Assembly: GCF_018403225.1 (NCBI RefSeq)
Contig: NZ_BOSG01000006.1
Span: 186,001-250,000, forward strand
DNA length: 64,000 nucleotides
DNA from: Paenibacillus sp. J23TS9
GTDB taxonomy: Bacteria > Bacillota > Bacilli > Paenibacillales > Paenibacillaceae
Reading direction: 5' to 3'
The notes under the pieces are model-generated. The model worked only from the letters and a program-made list of their open reading frames with translations. It was not told where the DNA came from and did no database searches. Below, in pieces: positions 63,901 to 64,000 of the stretch. Positions within the stretch are counted from its first letter, which is position 1; every line of letters starts with the position of its first letter. A program made the position numbers and the translations under genes.

Positions 63901-64000
63901 TTATTCGTTCGGAATTAATTCATACAAGGCACGAACATCACAACCGATGGAATCGGCGATTGATATGGCAATTTTGAGTGGCATCACTCTTTTGTTTTCA
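63901..64000 (-). CDS. XRE-family regulator, C-terminal fragment (cut by window edge)
   Basis: The minus-strand frame entering from the right edge reads ENKRVMPLKIAISIADSIGC, then DVRALYELIPNE and a stop at 63901. This is the end of a Cro/CI helix-turn-helix domain (LKxAxxIAxxLGCxVxxLYEL). Only 32 residues are visible, so nothing more can be said. Confidence 0.65.
   Translation of the reverse strand, partial: ENKRVMPLKIAISIADSIGCDVRALYELIPNE

Noticed and set aside
1..64000. CRISPR array, tRNA, rRNA or intact transposase
   Set aside because: No regularly spaced identical repeats, no cloverleaf-like or rRNA-like sequence and no transposase motifs were found on reading; covariance-model searches were not possible.

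Overview
The window looks like chromosomal DNA of a Paenibacillus-type Gram-positive bacterium. The evidence is strong AAGGAGG ribosome-binding sites, frequent TTG/GTG starts, two YesM/YesN-type two-component systems each beside an LplA/LplB/LplC-type sugar ABC importer, lipoprotein binding proteins, CcpA-like cre sites, a GH35 beta-galactosidase and a large SLH-anchored surface protein. No rRNA, tRNA, CRISPR array or intact transposase was seen. Nearly every gene is on the minus strand, so operons read from high to low coordinates.

Layout. (1) 1-3.0 kb: a cassette of a NUDIX-methyltransferase fusion, a MazG-like pyrophosphohydrolase, a PD-(D/E)XK-type protein and a partial unknown gene. (2) 3.0-15.0 kb: an AlaX-type editing protein, then a sugar operon (sensor kinase, AraC-type regulator, two permeases, binding protein, TIM-barrel isomerase, Gfo/Idh/MocA dehydrogenase, MFS transporter). 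(3) 15.0-30.5 kb: an accessory region with a 26-residue holin-like peptide gene, a HEPN-like/XRE divergent pair, an orphan gene, a decayed PLD-helicase gene, a second, frameshifted copy of the NUDIX-methyltransferase/pyrophosphohydrolase pair, an AT-rich four-gene island (C5 DNA methyltransferase, ParB-like protein, SNF2 helicase, DUF3883-type nuclease), and a multiply frameshifted beta-propeller gene. (4) 30.6-41.8 kb: a ROK-regulated operon combining an Fe3+/phosphonate-type ABC importer with a secreted PIG-L deacetylase, an argininosuccinate-lyase-family enzyme and a BadF-type sugar kinase. (5) 42.3-43.4 kb: doxX and marR sharing an operator. (6) 43.5-53.8 kb: a second sugar system with sensor kinase, regulator, binding protein, two permeases, dehydrogenase and GH35 beta-galactosidase. 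(7) 54.1-59.7 kb: a beta-helix/discoidin/SLH surface protein with its own PrsA-like foldase. (8) 60-64 kb: a PepSY-like membrane protein, a DUF4317 protein plus a detached copy of its 3' end, a conserved hypothetical and the end of an XRE regulator.

Two dispersed non-coding hairpin repeats, called SR1 (four copies) and SR2 (two copies) here, lie between genes. SR1 copies keep their stems while the stem sequence changes.

How the parts fit. Each sugar operon senses an extracellular carbohydrate with a membrane kinase, imports it by ABC transport (the ATPase is missing from both operons, so a shared MsmX-like ATPase elsewhere is likely) and processes it with a dehydrogenase plus isomerase or glycosidase. 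The best candidates for undescribed biology are the AT-rich methyltransferase/ParB/SNF2/DUF3883 island, the duplicated NUDIX-methyltransferase/pyrophosphohydrolase cassette with interchangeable nuclease or helicase partners, the lyase/deacetylase/kinase operon, and the SR1 element.
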